Numbered from the stretch's first letter, positions 1 through 5,408 are shown. The stretch is 8,036 nucleotides of DNA from Deltaproteobacteria bacterium (GCA_020056895.1 JAGVGV010000388.1:1-8036); one strand, 5' to 3'. Notes: generated from the letters alone by a model not told the origin. Made by a program: numbers and translations.

Positions 1-1143
1 GTGGGCAGCCTGATTCCGGTCATGTCCCTGGCCTGGCTCCAGCGGCTGGGGCATCGGCCCATCTGCATCGTGGGGGGCGGCACCACCATGGTGGGCGACC
101 CCAGCGGCAAGACCGAAGCCCGCAAGCTGCTTTCACGGGAAGACATTGCCCGGAACATGGAAGGGCTTAAAACCCAGCTCAGCGGGTACATGGAGTTCGG
201 CGAAGACAAGGCTTTGATGATCGACAACGGCGACTGGCTCCTGGACCTCAATTATATTGAATTCCTTCGGGACATTGGCCGCCATTTTTCGGTGAACAAG
301 ATGCTGGCGGCCGAATCGTACAAGGCAAGGCTGGAAACCGGCCTGACGTTCATCGAATTCAACTATATGCTGCTCCAGTCGTATGATTTTCTGGTGTTGT
401 ACCAGCGGTTGGGCAACAAGTTGCAGATGGGCGGCCAGGACCAGTGGGGCAACATCGTGGCCGGGATCGATCTGATCCGCCGGATGACCGGCGGCCAGGC
501 GTACGGTCTGACCTTCCCCTTGCTTCAGGACCCCAAAACCGGGGCCAAGTTCGGTAAAACTCATTCGGGCGCGGTCTGGCTGGACGGCCAAAAAACCGGT
601 CCCTGGGACTTTTTCCAGTTCTGGCGGAACACCGATGACGCCATGGTGGAGAAATGCCTGGGGTTGTTCACCTTTTTGCCCATGGATGAAGTCCGGGCCC
701 TGGGCCGTCTGGAAGGCGTCCAGATCAACCGGGCCAAGGAAATTCTGGCGTACGAAGTCACGGCCTTGCGGCATGGTCACGAAGAAGCGGCCAAGGCCTT
801 CCTGGCTTCGATCCGGACCTTCGGCGCATCGGACCCCGAAGGCCATATCCCCACCAACTCGGCCGTGGCCGGGCTGACCCTGGAAAACGAAGAGGACCTG
901 CCCGCCGTCACGGTCCCCAAGGCCCGTTTCGCCGAAGGAATACAAGCCATTGAATGTTTCGTTCTGGCCGGGCTGACCAAAAGCAAGGGCGAAGCACGGC
1001 GATTGGTGCGCGGAGGAGGAGCATGGGCGGGCGGCCGGCGGATCGACGACGAGGAGCAAGGGCTCACCCTGGCCGATCTTACGGAAAACGCTCTGGTGCT
1101 TCGGGCCGGCAAGAAGCGGTACGGACGGATTCTGGTGCAATAA
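1..1143 (+). CDS. tyrS: Tyrosyl-tRNA synthetase, 5'-truncated by window edge
   Basis: This class I aminoacyl-tRNA synthetase attaches tyrosine to tRNA-Tyr in the cytoplasm. The window begins inside the HIGH signature: the first codons read V-G-S-L-I-P, so the leading His lies just outside and roughly 45 N-terminal residues are missing. That fits a full length of about 420-425. The initial GTG is therefore an internal Val codon, not a start. Visible motifs, by in-window residue, are GDPSGKTEAR (32-41), QMGGQDQWGN (142-151, tyrosine/adenylate pocket) and KFGKT (183-187, the bacterial TyrRS form of KMSKS). A C-terminal S4-type RNA-binding domain (about 318-378) contains GEARRLVRGGG. The stop is TAA at 1141-1143. 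No convincing terminator follows. The next gene has its own promoter 23 bases downstream. Identification is secure. Confidence 0.97.
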   Translation: MGSLIPVMSLAWLQRLGHRPICIVGGGTTMVGDPSGKTEARKLLSREDIARNMEGLKTQLSGYMEFGEDKALMIDNGDWLLDLNYIEFLRDIGRHFSVNKMLAAESYKARLETGLTFIEFNYMLLQSYDFLVLYQRLGNKLQMGGQDQWGNIVAGIDLIRRMTGGQAYGLTFPLLQDPKTGAKFGKTHSGAVWLDGQKTGPWDFFQFWRNTDDAMVEKCLGLFTFLPMDEVRALGRLEGVQINRAKEILAYEVTALRHGHEEAAKAFLASIRTFGASDPEGHIPTNSAVAGLTLENEEDLPAVTVPKARFAEGIQAIECFVLAGLTKSKGEARRLVRGGGAWAGGRRIDDEEQGLTLADLTENALVLRAGKKRYGRILVQ

Positions 1144-1165
1144 ATAATATGAACCGGCCGGCTGA

Positions 1166-1194
1166 TTGTTCCCGATCCGGCCCCATGGTATGAT
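1166..1194 (+). promoter_or_regulatory. Sigma70-type promoter for the 1257/1632 gene pair
   Basis: TTGTTC (1166-1171) and TATGAT (1189-1194, five of six consensus matches) are separated by exactly 17 bases. The predicted start is near 1201, giving a leader of about 55 bases before the ATG at 1257. It lies just after the tyrS stop, so the small gene and the CBS-ACT gene are probably transcribed independently of tyrS. Confidence 0.6.
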
Positions 1195-1202
1195 ACGTTT
1201 AA

Positions 1203-1212
1203 CCGTTAACGG
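1203..1212. promoter_or_regulatory. Perfect 10-bp palindrome at predicted transcription start
   Basis: CCGTTAACGG is a perfect inverted repeat placed 9-18 bases after the -10 element of the 1166-1194 promoter. A repressor operator would fit at this location. The short length means chance is a real alternative, and no regulator is encoded nearby. Confidence 0.3.
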
Positions 1213-1256
1213 GCGGCTGTTTCCCGGCTTACGGCCGGCCTGGCGAGGGGGGATGG

Positions 1257-1556
1257 ATGAAAGCGGGCGTGATCTTCACCGGAAGTGGACCCATCCTGAT
1301 CCTGACCACTTATTCGTCCCTGGTGGGGGATGACCTGGCGGTGAAGCTTTCCCAAAAGGGGATCAAGAAATACATCGCCTATGAAGTGGATGTCGGGCTC
1401 TGCGCCAAACGATACGGTCAGCACTTCCAGACCATCGTCAAGGATGTTTCCCAGGAAGCCGACCTCAGGGTGCTTGATTACAACGGCCACAACGTGTTCC
1501 ATCTGTTCTCGTTCAATGAGTTGGGCACGCCTCAGTACCGCGAAATCATGGACTGA
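1257..1556 (+). CDS. Small conserved-looking protein of unknown function (99 aa)
   Basis: This 99-residue soluble protein has no signal peptide or membrane segment. It starts with the hydrophobic stretch KAGVIFTGSGPILILTTY, then a charged segment with GIKKYIAYEVDVGLCAKRYG, and ends with LDYNGHNVFHLFSFNELG. The alternation of beta-like and helical stretches looks like a compact alpha/beta fold. The look of the sequence recalls small hypothetical proteins from sulfate reducers, but I cannot assign a function. The ATG at 1257 follows a G-rich Shine-Dalgarno (GAGGGGGG, 1245-1252). A second ATG at 1253 is in another frame. The CBS-ACT gene begins 75 bases downstream with no terminator between, so the two are probably an operon from the 1166-1194 promoter. 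Confidence 0.75.
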   Translation: MKAGVIFTGSGPILILTTYSSLVGDDLAVKLSQKGIKKYIAYEVDVGLCAKRYGQHFQTIVKDVSQEADLRVLDYNGHNVFHLFSFNELGTPQYREIMD

Positions 1557-1631
1557 CCATCACAGGGAAGAAAACCCACATCGCCACGTCCAAACGGTGG
1601 ACGGCCCGAAGGGATCAGGAGGAAGGTCGAG

Positions 1632-2303
1632 ATGCTGGTAAAAGAGTGGATGACCGAAGAAGTACTGTCGATCGACGAAGAAACCTCGCTCATGGAGGCC
1701 AACCAGTTCCTCAGGGAAAAAAAGGTGGGCCAGTTGCCGGTTCTGAACAAGAAAGGCAAGTTGGTGGGGATGGTTTCGGACCGGGATATCAAGGCCGCTT
1801 CGCCGTCCAAGGCCACCACTCTGGACGTTCATGAATTGTATTATCTTTTGTCCAAGGTCTTGATTAAGGAAGTGATGACGAAAAACCCCATCACCGTCAG
1901 CCCGGACGACACGGTGCTTCGGGCCGCCGTCATCATGCTGGAAAAAAAGGTTTCGGGCCTGCCGGTTCTGGACGGCAAGGGGAACCTGGTGGGGATATTG
2001 ACCAAGGGCGATGTGTTCCGGGTTTTGACGGCCATTACCGGCGTGTATCGCGGCGGTGTGCTGGTGGTCTTCGATCTGGAAGACCGCCCCGGTTCGCTCA
2101 AGGAAGTGGCGGACATGATCCGTTCGGCGGGCGGCCGCATGAACAGCATTTTAACCAGCTATGATACCGCGCCCACGGGGCACCGGACGGTTTCGTACCG
2201 GGTTCTGGGATTGAATCACGCTCAGGAACAGAGCCTGATCGAAGACCTGGGCAAGAAGTTCACCCTTAAGTATTGGGTGCGGGATGAGTTGAAGGGCCTT
2301 TAA
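1632..2303 (+). CDS. CBS-pair plus ACT-domain protein (AcuB-like)
   Basis: This 223-residue cytoplasmic protein has two CBS domains followed by an ACT domain. CBS1 spans about 1-58, with the typical opening VKEWMTEEVLSI and core GQLPVLNKKGKLVGMVSDRDI. CBS2 spans about 77-134, with IKEVMTKNPITVSPDDT and SGLPVLDGKGNLVGILTKGDV. The ACT domain spans about 143-215 and opens with VLVVFDLEDRPGSLKEVADM, the usual beta-strand and DRPGSL helix start. CBS pairs bind adenine nucleotides and ACT domains bind small metabolites such as amino acids, so this is most likely a metabolite sensor. The architecture matches proteins often annotated AcuB-like, but acetoin metabolism is not implied here and the regulated partner is unknown. 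A strong AGGAGG (1617-1622) supports the start. Two tandem palindromic elements begin 9 bases after the stop. Confidence 0.92.
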   Translation: MLVKEWMTEEVLSIDEETSLMEANQFLREKKVGQLPVLNKKGKLVGMVSDRDIKAASPSKATTLDVHELYYLLSKVLIKEVMTKNPITVSPDDTVLRAAVIMLEKKVSGLPVLDGKGNLVGILTKGDVFRVLTAITGVYRGGVLVVFDLEDRPGSLKEVADMIRSAGGRMNSILTSYDTAPTGHRTVSYRVLGLNHAQEQSLIEDLGKKFTLKYWVRDELKGL

Positions 2304-2311
2304 AAATTTAT

Positions 2312-2439
2312 CCCAAAATTGTTCTTTGGCCTTGGATGCGTCGTCGGAGTATGGAACCCAATCCTCGAAATACCAAAAGTATTCCTCCGGTTGGGTTCCA
2401 ACCCCCTCCTCGCCCCAAGGCCAAATTCCTAATTTTGGG
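2312..2439. repeat. Long imperfect palindrome, family copy 1
   Basis: This 128-base element can fold on itself end to end. CCCAAAATT (2312-2320) pairs with AATTTTGGG (2431-2439). TTTGGCCTTGG (2325-2335) pairs with CCAAGGCCAAA (2415-2425). GGAG (2346-2349) pairs with CTCC (2406-2409), and GGAACCCAA (2353-2361) pairs with TTGGGTTCC (2391-2399). At the tip, GAAATAC (2367-2373) faces GTATTCC (2379-2385) with one mismatch across a CAAAA loop. The tip and the following TCCGG are shared by all four copies in this window. It starts right after the CBS-ACT stop and codes for nothing credible. Confidence 0.85.
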
Positions 2440-2445
2440 GCGTGG

Positions 2446-2567
2446 ATTTGTTCTTTGGCCTTGGATGCGTCGTCGGAGGGAGGAATCCAATCCTTGAAAT
2501 ACCAAAAGTATTCCTCCGGTTGGCTTTCGCCTTCCGCCTCGCTTCCAGGCTGAATTCCTTGTTTGGG
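2446..2567. repeat. Long imperfect palindrome, family copy 2 (degenerate)
   Basis: This is a tandem copy of the preceding element at a period of 129 bases. Positions 2450-2478 are identical to 2321-2349, and the tip segment 2496-2523 is identical to 2367-2394. The right side has decayed: GGAATCCAA (2482-2490) no longer pairs fully with TTGGCTTTC (2520-2528). The outer arm CCAGGCTGAA (2545-2554) is a damaged version of CCAAGGCCAAA. It looks like an older duplicate that has lost its fold. Confidence 0.8.
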
Positions 2568-2583
2568 CGTTAAAGTCGAGGAA

Positions 2584-2817
2584 TCAGACGTATACGTTCA
2601 CCAAACGGCCTCGAGCCGCCTGGGCGTCGAAGTCCTGGGTGGCCTCCATTCCCCTGAGTCCCACCTGGGTCTGGGGAAGGGCCGGAGGCGGGACGTTGGT
2701 CCGGGTTTGGACGCCGTTCGTTGGAGCCGCCGATCGGTTTCGATCCACGCTTCGGGCCGCCGCCACCCATTCGGTGGTTCCCAAAGACTGGAATTCAGCC
2801 GCCTTGATGATGGTCAT
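2584..2817 (-). CDS. Small unknown protein on the minus strand (77 aa)
   Basis: The reading frame encodes 77 residues beginning MTIIKAAEFQSLGTTEWVAA. A proline/threonine-rich, probably disordered middle (about residues 32-52) follows, and the C-terminus is GRLVNVYV. I do not recognise the family. No signal peptide or membrane segment is visible. Support for a real gene comes from context. A promoter-like pair reads towards it from 2870 to 2842, G-rich Shine-Dalgarno-like sequence lies just before the ATG at 2817-2815, and no better gene occupies the roughly 310 bases between the palindromes and the Nudix gene. It is divergent from the Nudix gene, with starts 60 bases apart. Overlapping plus-strand frames (2563-2880, 2639-2848) lack comparable signals. 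Confidence 0.55.
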   Translation of the reverse strand: MTIIKAAEFQSLGTTEWVAAARSVDRNRSAAPTNGVQTRTNVPPPALPQTQVGLRGMEATQDFDAQAARGRLVNVYV

Positions 2818-2841
2818 CCCCCATGCTCCCTTTCACCCCAA

Positions 2842-2870
2842 ATACTAAACATTTCCTCGAGGTTTGACAA
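2842..2870 (-). promoter_or_regulatory. Sigma70-type promoter reading leftward
   Basis: On the minus strand TTGTCA (2870-2865) and TAGTAT (2847-2842) are separated by 17 bases, giving a start near 2836 and an ATG at 2817. It lies in the 59-base gap of the divergent pair and is the main evidence that the 77-codon minus-strand gene is expressed. Confidence 0.5.
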
Positions 2871-2876
2871 GAGGTC

Positions 2877-3398
2877 ATGATCCATCCCTGGACCCGGGTG
2901 GGTACCCGGACCCTCAACGAAAATCCCGTCTTCACCCTCCGGACTCACGCGGCGCGGAACCCCGTTTCCGGAACATGCCGGGATTTCTATGTGCTGGAAG
3001 CCGGCGACTGGGTGAACGTGGTTCCCCTGACCCCCGACGGCCGGATGATCCTGGTCCGCCAGTACCGCCATGGAACCGACGAAGTGACCCTGGAAATTCC
3101 GGGGGGAATGGTGGAGCCGGGGCAGACTCCGGAAGAAGCCGCCCGAAGGGAATTGGCCGAAGAAACCGGGTGCGAACCCCACGGCTTGGTGTTTCTGGGC
3201 CGCGTCCGCCCCAACCCGGCCATCCAGAACAATTGGCGCCATACCTTTCTGGCCTTGGGAACGGTTCCGGCCGGACCGCCTCGTCCGGACGAAGATGAAT
3301 TATTGGACGTAGTGGTGGTTCCCCAGGATGAAATCCCCCGGTTGGTGGCCGAAGGGGCGATCCATCATACCGTGGTTTTGGCCGCTTTTTATTTTTAG
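2877..3398 (+). CDS. Nudix hydrolase, ADP-ribose pyrophosphatase type
   Basis: This 173-residue cytoplasmic hydrolase probably cleaves ADP-ribose or a similar nucleoside diphosphate derivative to AMP plus a phosphate product. The Nudix box lies at residues 77-99 (G-M-V-E-P-G ... R-E-L-A-E-E-T-G), with the metal-binding REL-x-EE core intact at 91-96. The preceding VRQYRHG (60-66) and EIPGG (73-77) are typical of the ADP-ribose pyrophosphatase subgroup, as is a proline-rich turn (RPNPAIQNN, 111-119) after the box. One deviation is that the first conserved Glu of the box (GX5E) is Gln83. This position is outside the catalytic metal-binding trio, so activity is likely retained. A weak Shine-Dalgarno (AAGAGG) sits only two bases before ATG 2877. 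The exact substrate cannot be read from sequence. Confidence 0.92.
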   Translation: MIHPWTRVGTRTLNENPVFTLRTHAARNPVSGTCRDFYVLEAGDWVNVVPLTPDGRMILVRQYRHGTDEVTLEIPGGMVEPGQTPEEAARRELAEETGCEPHGLVFLGRVRPNPAIQNNWRHTFLALGTVPAGPPRPDEDELLDVVVVPQDEIPRLVAEGAIHHTVVLAAFYF

Positions 3399-3493
3399 GG
3401 CGAATGGACGCGAAATACAAGTGGATGCAAAACCGGCGGGAATGTGGTATATACGGCGGGATTCAACGCTTTGGGAAACGAGGAGGAAAACCG

Positions 3494-4084
3494 ATGAAAA
3501 AATCCATGTGGCTCCTTTTGGGCCTGTTTTTCGTAACCGGGTGTCTGTTCAACAAAGGCCTGAACCTTTCGTACCTGACTCCGGTGGAAACCCCCATCGA
3601 GGCCAAGCCTTTTTACCTTAGGGTGAAGGACGTCCGGACGGAAAAGGTGATCGTGTCCCCGGAAATCCAGGAAAAAGGCATGTTTAACGACGTGGGCGAC
3701 CGCGTGAACGTGACCACCAAGACCGCGGACGGTAAGACCGTGGACGTGAAAAACGTCTCCTTGGAAGAAGGCGTGCGCGAAATGGTCAAGGCCCGGGCCG
3801 AGGCGCTGGGCATGAAGCTCCTGAACGAATTCGCCCAGGACAAACCGTCCCTGACCGTGGAACTGGAAATGCTTAACCTTAAGCTCCAGCCCAACCGGAC
3901 CATGCTGGCCGAGGCCACGGTGACCATCAAATATTTCCAGGGCGCCCAGCAGATTCACACCGCCCGCATCAACCGCACCAAGGAACAGTTCTACGTGCGC
4001 GGGGAACAGACCGCCCAGGAAGCCCTGAGCGAGGCCTTGAGCGCGGCGTTGAATATGATCGAGCTGAAACGTTTCATGAACTAG
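3494..4084 (+). CDS. YajG-like putative outer-membrane lipoprotein
   Basis: This 196-residue protein has a clear lipoprotein signal: MKKS, a hydrophobic core, then the lipobox V-T-G-C with the lipidated Cys at residue 17. Residue 18 is Leu, not Asp, which favours sorting to the outer membrane. The mature part resembles the YajG family: an early strand NLSYLTPVE, then FYLRVKDVRTEK, a helix with EEGVREMVKARAEALG, and a strand-rich half including SLTVELEMLNLKLQ. Family function is not established. I chose ATG 3494 because AGGAGG (3481-3486) lies seven bases upstream and the signal peptide begins there. The in-frame ATG at 3404 would add 30 residues and bury the signal. A TATATA preceded by TG (3445-3453) could be an extended -10, with only a poor -35. 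Two palindromic elements follow the stop. Confidence 0.85.
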   Translation: MKKSMWLLLGLFFVTGCLFNKGLNLSYLTPVETPIEAKPFYLRVKDVRTEKVIVSPEIQEKGMFNDVGDRVNVTTKTADGKTVDVKNVSLEEGVREMVKARAEALGMKLLNEFAQDKPSLTVELEMLNLKLQPNRTMLAEATVTIKYFQGAQQIHTARINRTKEQFYVRGEQTAQEALSEALSAALNMIELKRFMN

Positions 4085-4090
4085 AAATGG

Positions 4091-4213
4091 CATAACCGCT
4101 CTTTTGCCCCAGCTCTTTGTCGGGCGAAGTTTTTAAGTCCTCAAAATACGTAATGTATTCCTCCGGCTTAAAAATTTCGCCCTCCTTGATCCGGGGCAAA
4201 ATTGCTGGTTATG
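4091..4213. repeat. Long palindrome, family copy 4 with divergent arms
   Basis: This 123-base element begins six bases after the lipoprotein stop. Pairs are CATAACC (4091-4097) with GGTTATG (4207-4213), and TTTTGCCCC (4102-4110) with GGGGCAAAA (4193-4201). A 16-base arm (4122-4137) pairs with 4167-4182 except for one G-U wobble. The tip is AAAATAC (4143-4149) facing GTATTCC (4155-4161). The tip and the CTCCGG after it match the other copies. The arms are unrelated in sequence and much more AT-rich, yet still complementary. Confidence 0.85.
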
Positions 4214-4245
4214 CGATTACCTTTCAAACCCGCCTGGAAATCGCT

Positions 4246-4348
4246 TTTAGGCCTTGGATGCTTTGTTGGAGCTTGGAAGCCAATCCTCGAAATACGTAAA
4301 GTATTCCTCCGGTTGGCTTCCAATCTCCGCCTCGCCCCAAGGCCAAAC
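4246..4348. repeat. Long palindrome, family copy 3
   Basis: GGCCTTGG (4250-4257) pairs with CCAAGGCC (4337-4344). GGAG (4268-4271) pairs with CTCC (4325-4328). TTGGAAGCCAA (4273-4283) pairs perfectly with TTGGCTTCCAA (4313-4323). The tip is GAAATAC, GTAAA, GTATTCC (4289-4307). Compared with copy 1, the middle arm carries a C-G to G-C swap on both sides, a compensatory change. It lies in the same untranslated stretch as copy 4. Confidence 0.85.
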
Positions 4349-4634
4349 TCCGTTTTTTAGGAGAAGTTCGAGGTCTCCCCCGCCGTTCGATCCGCCTTAA
4401 GGGGCCCCGAAGACGGTTCCTTGCAGGACCCATAGCCTGATTCTGACGGCTCACACGCCGGGTTCCTGGCGGAATCCGGCTCTTTTCCTTTTCCTAAGCG
4501 TCATGCCCGTTCCCTTCCTGATTTTTTAATTATTTGATTTTATTCCATAATATTGGAACCGTCCCTTCTTGTGAGGAACAAGCGGCCTTTGGCAAAAAAA
4601 TTGCTCCCCTGTTCGGTGAAAAAGGAGGGCCGGC
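4349..4634. other. Intergenic stretch, no gene seen
   Basis: I find no credible coding sequence here. It holds an orphan terminator-like hairpin (4457-4494). An AT-rich block at about 4521-4555 contains CATAAT/TAATAT and could be a weak promoter for the 64-residue gene. A possible leader fold has GAACA (4576-4580) facing TGTTC (4611-4615), with GCAA/TTGC around an A-run inside. None of these is strong by itself. Confidence 0.4.
4457..4494 (+). terminator. Rho-independent terminator-like hairpin without adjacent gene
   Basis: A 10-bp stem (4457-4466 with 4471-4480, one G-U pair) closes a TGGC loop. It is followed by the pyrimidine run TCTTTTCCTTTTCC. The nearest upstream gene on this strand, the lipoprotein gene, ends about 370 bases earlier. 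If this terminates that transcript, both palindromes would be part of a long 3' untranslated region. Confidence 0.5.
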
Positions 4635-4829
4635 ATGGATTTCCTGAACACGCTCGGCAACAATTTCCGCCATGACATCCTGGGGAATTTCCGTGCCAGC
4701 CGCGAACTGGGTTCCGCGGCGGCCTATGGATACCTGGCCCGCAAATCCTGGGCGTTGGCCAAGGCCGTTCTGGCCAACAAAACCATCACCGTAGGCAACA
4801 AGCGTTTTTACGATACCTGGAACGCCTGA
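4635..4829 (+). CDS. Small unknown protein (64 aa)
   Basis: This small basic protein of 64 residues begins MDFLNTLGNNFRHDILGNFR and ends VGNKRFYDTWNA. The centre (about 24-48) is Ala/Leu-rich with interspersed Arg/Lys and could be an amphipathic helix. It has no Cys and no clear transmembrane segment. I do not recognise it. A near-perfect Shine-Dalgarno (AAAGGAGGG, 4621-4629) five bases before the ATG and a hairpin plus T-run just after the stop make a real single-gene unit likely. It stands immediately upstream of the selenoprotein unit. A functional connection is possible but unsupported. Confidence 0.65.
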   Translation: MDFLNTLGNNFRHDILGNFRASRELGSAAAYGYLARKSWALAKAVLANKTITVGNKRFYDTWNA

Positions 4830-4842
4830 TCGTCCCGCACTG

Positions 4843-4863
4843 AAGCTCGGACAGCTTTTTTTC
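4843..4863 (+). terminator. Probable terminator after the 64-aa gene
   Basis: AAGCT (4843-4847) pairs with AGCTT (4853-4857) around a CGGAC loop, running into an eight-T stretch (4856-4863 region). The stem is short, but the T-run and its position 14 bases after the stop codon support it. Confidence 0.5.
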
Positions 4864-4927
4864 GTAACCTTTTCGTCCACCCCATCTCTTTAAAAACGTA
4901 AAACCACCGGAACCCATCCAACGGGGG

Positions 4928-4956
4928 TTGACGCCGGCGGTGGCGGCGATTACCCT
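4928..4956 (+). promoter_or_regulatory. Promoter of the selenoprotein unit
   Basis: TTGACG (4928-4933) and TACCCT (4951-4956) are 17 bases apart. The same arrangement precedes the paralogue (TTGACG at 5498), and GATTA is retained across the -10 in both. A small leader hairpin (CCCAC 4977-4981 with GTGGG 4986-4990) lies just before the Shine-Dalgarno and could affect ribosome access. Confidence 0.5.
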
Positions 4957-5007
4957 ATAGGCGTCAAGACCCAACACCCACTCTGGTGGGATATAAGGAG
5001 ACGTGGG

Positions 5008-5334
5008 ATGATCGATGTAACCCAAGCGGCCCAAACCAAACTGACCGACTACATGAAACAAAACTCCCTCACGGCGCCCATCCGTATCTATCTGGCTCAA
5101 GGCGGGTGATCGGGGCCGTCGCTGGCTCTGGCTCTGGATGAGCTGAAGGACACGGATGTACAGGCGAATTACAACGGACTCACTTTTTTGATCGACAAAG
5201 CGCTCTCCGAACGAGTGGGTGGGGTTCAGGTTGATTTCGTTGAGCAAGGATGGCGTTCCGGCTTTTCGGTTTCCTCGGAACGACCGGTGGCGACCGGCCC
5301 TTCTTCCTGTGGAAGCACCAGCTGCTCCTGCTGA
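5008..5334 (+). CDS. HesB/IscA-like selenoprotein with in-frame TGA (Sec34)
   Basis: Read with TGA 5107-5109 as selenocysteine, this encodes 108 residues: MIDVTQAAQTKLTDYM..., then QGG-Sec34-SGPSLALALDELKD, and a C-terminus PSSCGSTSCSC before the true TGA (5332-5334). The family is related to A-type iron-sulfur carriers, whose conserved cysteines (one central, two near the C-terminus) bind iron or Fe-S clusters. Residue 34 is the central position. Seventy-seven of the first 97 residues match the Cys paralogue at 5582, with no frameshift after the TGA. AAGGAG (4995-5000) is seven bases before the ATG, and a promoter and strong terminator bracket the gene. HesB-like proteins are a known bacterial selenoprotein family. 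Against that reading, a TGT-to-TGA mutation could have made a fresh pseudogene ending at residue 33. The hairpin at 5129-5145 and intact downstream frame argue otherwise. Unlike the paralogue, residue 82 is Trp instead of Cys. Confidence 0.85.
5116..5155 (+). promoter_or_regulatory. Candidate bacterial SECIS element
   Basis: TGGCTC (5129-5134) pairs with GAGCTG (5140-5145) around the loop TGGAT, which starts 25 bases after the TGA. A lower helix CCGT/ACGG (5116-5119 with 5152-5155) can extend it. Bacterial SECIS elements lie within the coding region just after UGA, with an apical loop G at the first or second position, as here. In the Cys paralogue the same region carries CCC for CTC and GTT for GCT, which breaks the upper stem. 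Confidence 0.65.
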
Positions 5335-5357
5335 CCCGATCTCAACGTACCGCATAC

Positions 5358-5408
5358 ACGCCCGGGAATGGGAGGTCCGCTCCCGCCCGGGCGTTTCTCG
5401 TTTTTTTC
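5358..5408 (+). terminator. Strong terminator of the selenoprotein unit
   Basis: CGCCCGGG (5359-5366) pairs with CCCGGGCG (5386-5393). An inner helix GGGAG/CTCCC (5370-5374 with 5380-5384) closes a five-base loop, and TTTCTCGTTTTTTT follows. It starts 24 bases after the stop codon at 5332-5334, which fits a full-length gene ending there. It is homologous to the terminator at 5928. Confidence 0.85.

Noticed and set aside
133..1140. 335-codon minus-strand frame opposite tyrS
   Set aside because: It is a shadow of the tyrS codon usage in GC-rich DNA, with no start signals, and tyrS is unequivocal.
2326..2553. 75-codon frame repeating a KYSSGW-like peptide, and the 65-codon frame on the other strand (2308-2505)
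   Set aside because: Both are products of translating the tandem palindromes. The peptide repetition reflects the DNA repeat. There are no Shine-Dalgarno sites.
2312..2567. CRISPR-like direct repeats at a 129-base period
   Set aside because: There are only two units, each internally palindromic over its full length, with no uniform short repeats or spacers and no cas genes.
4117..4299. 60-codon frame across palindromes 4 and 3
   Set aside because: It spans two non-coding palindromes with a tip-encoded peptide like that of the first pair. It has no start signals.
5008..5109. Treating the first HesB-like copy as a pseudogene ended by a nonsense TGA
   Set aside because: There are no further lesions over 74 codons, the stop is exactly TGA at the Cys position of a known selenoprotein family, and a hairpin follows. 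It remains the main alternative until selA/B/C are checked.
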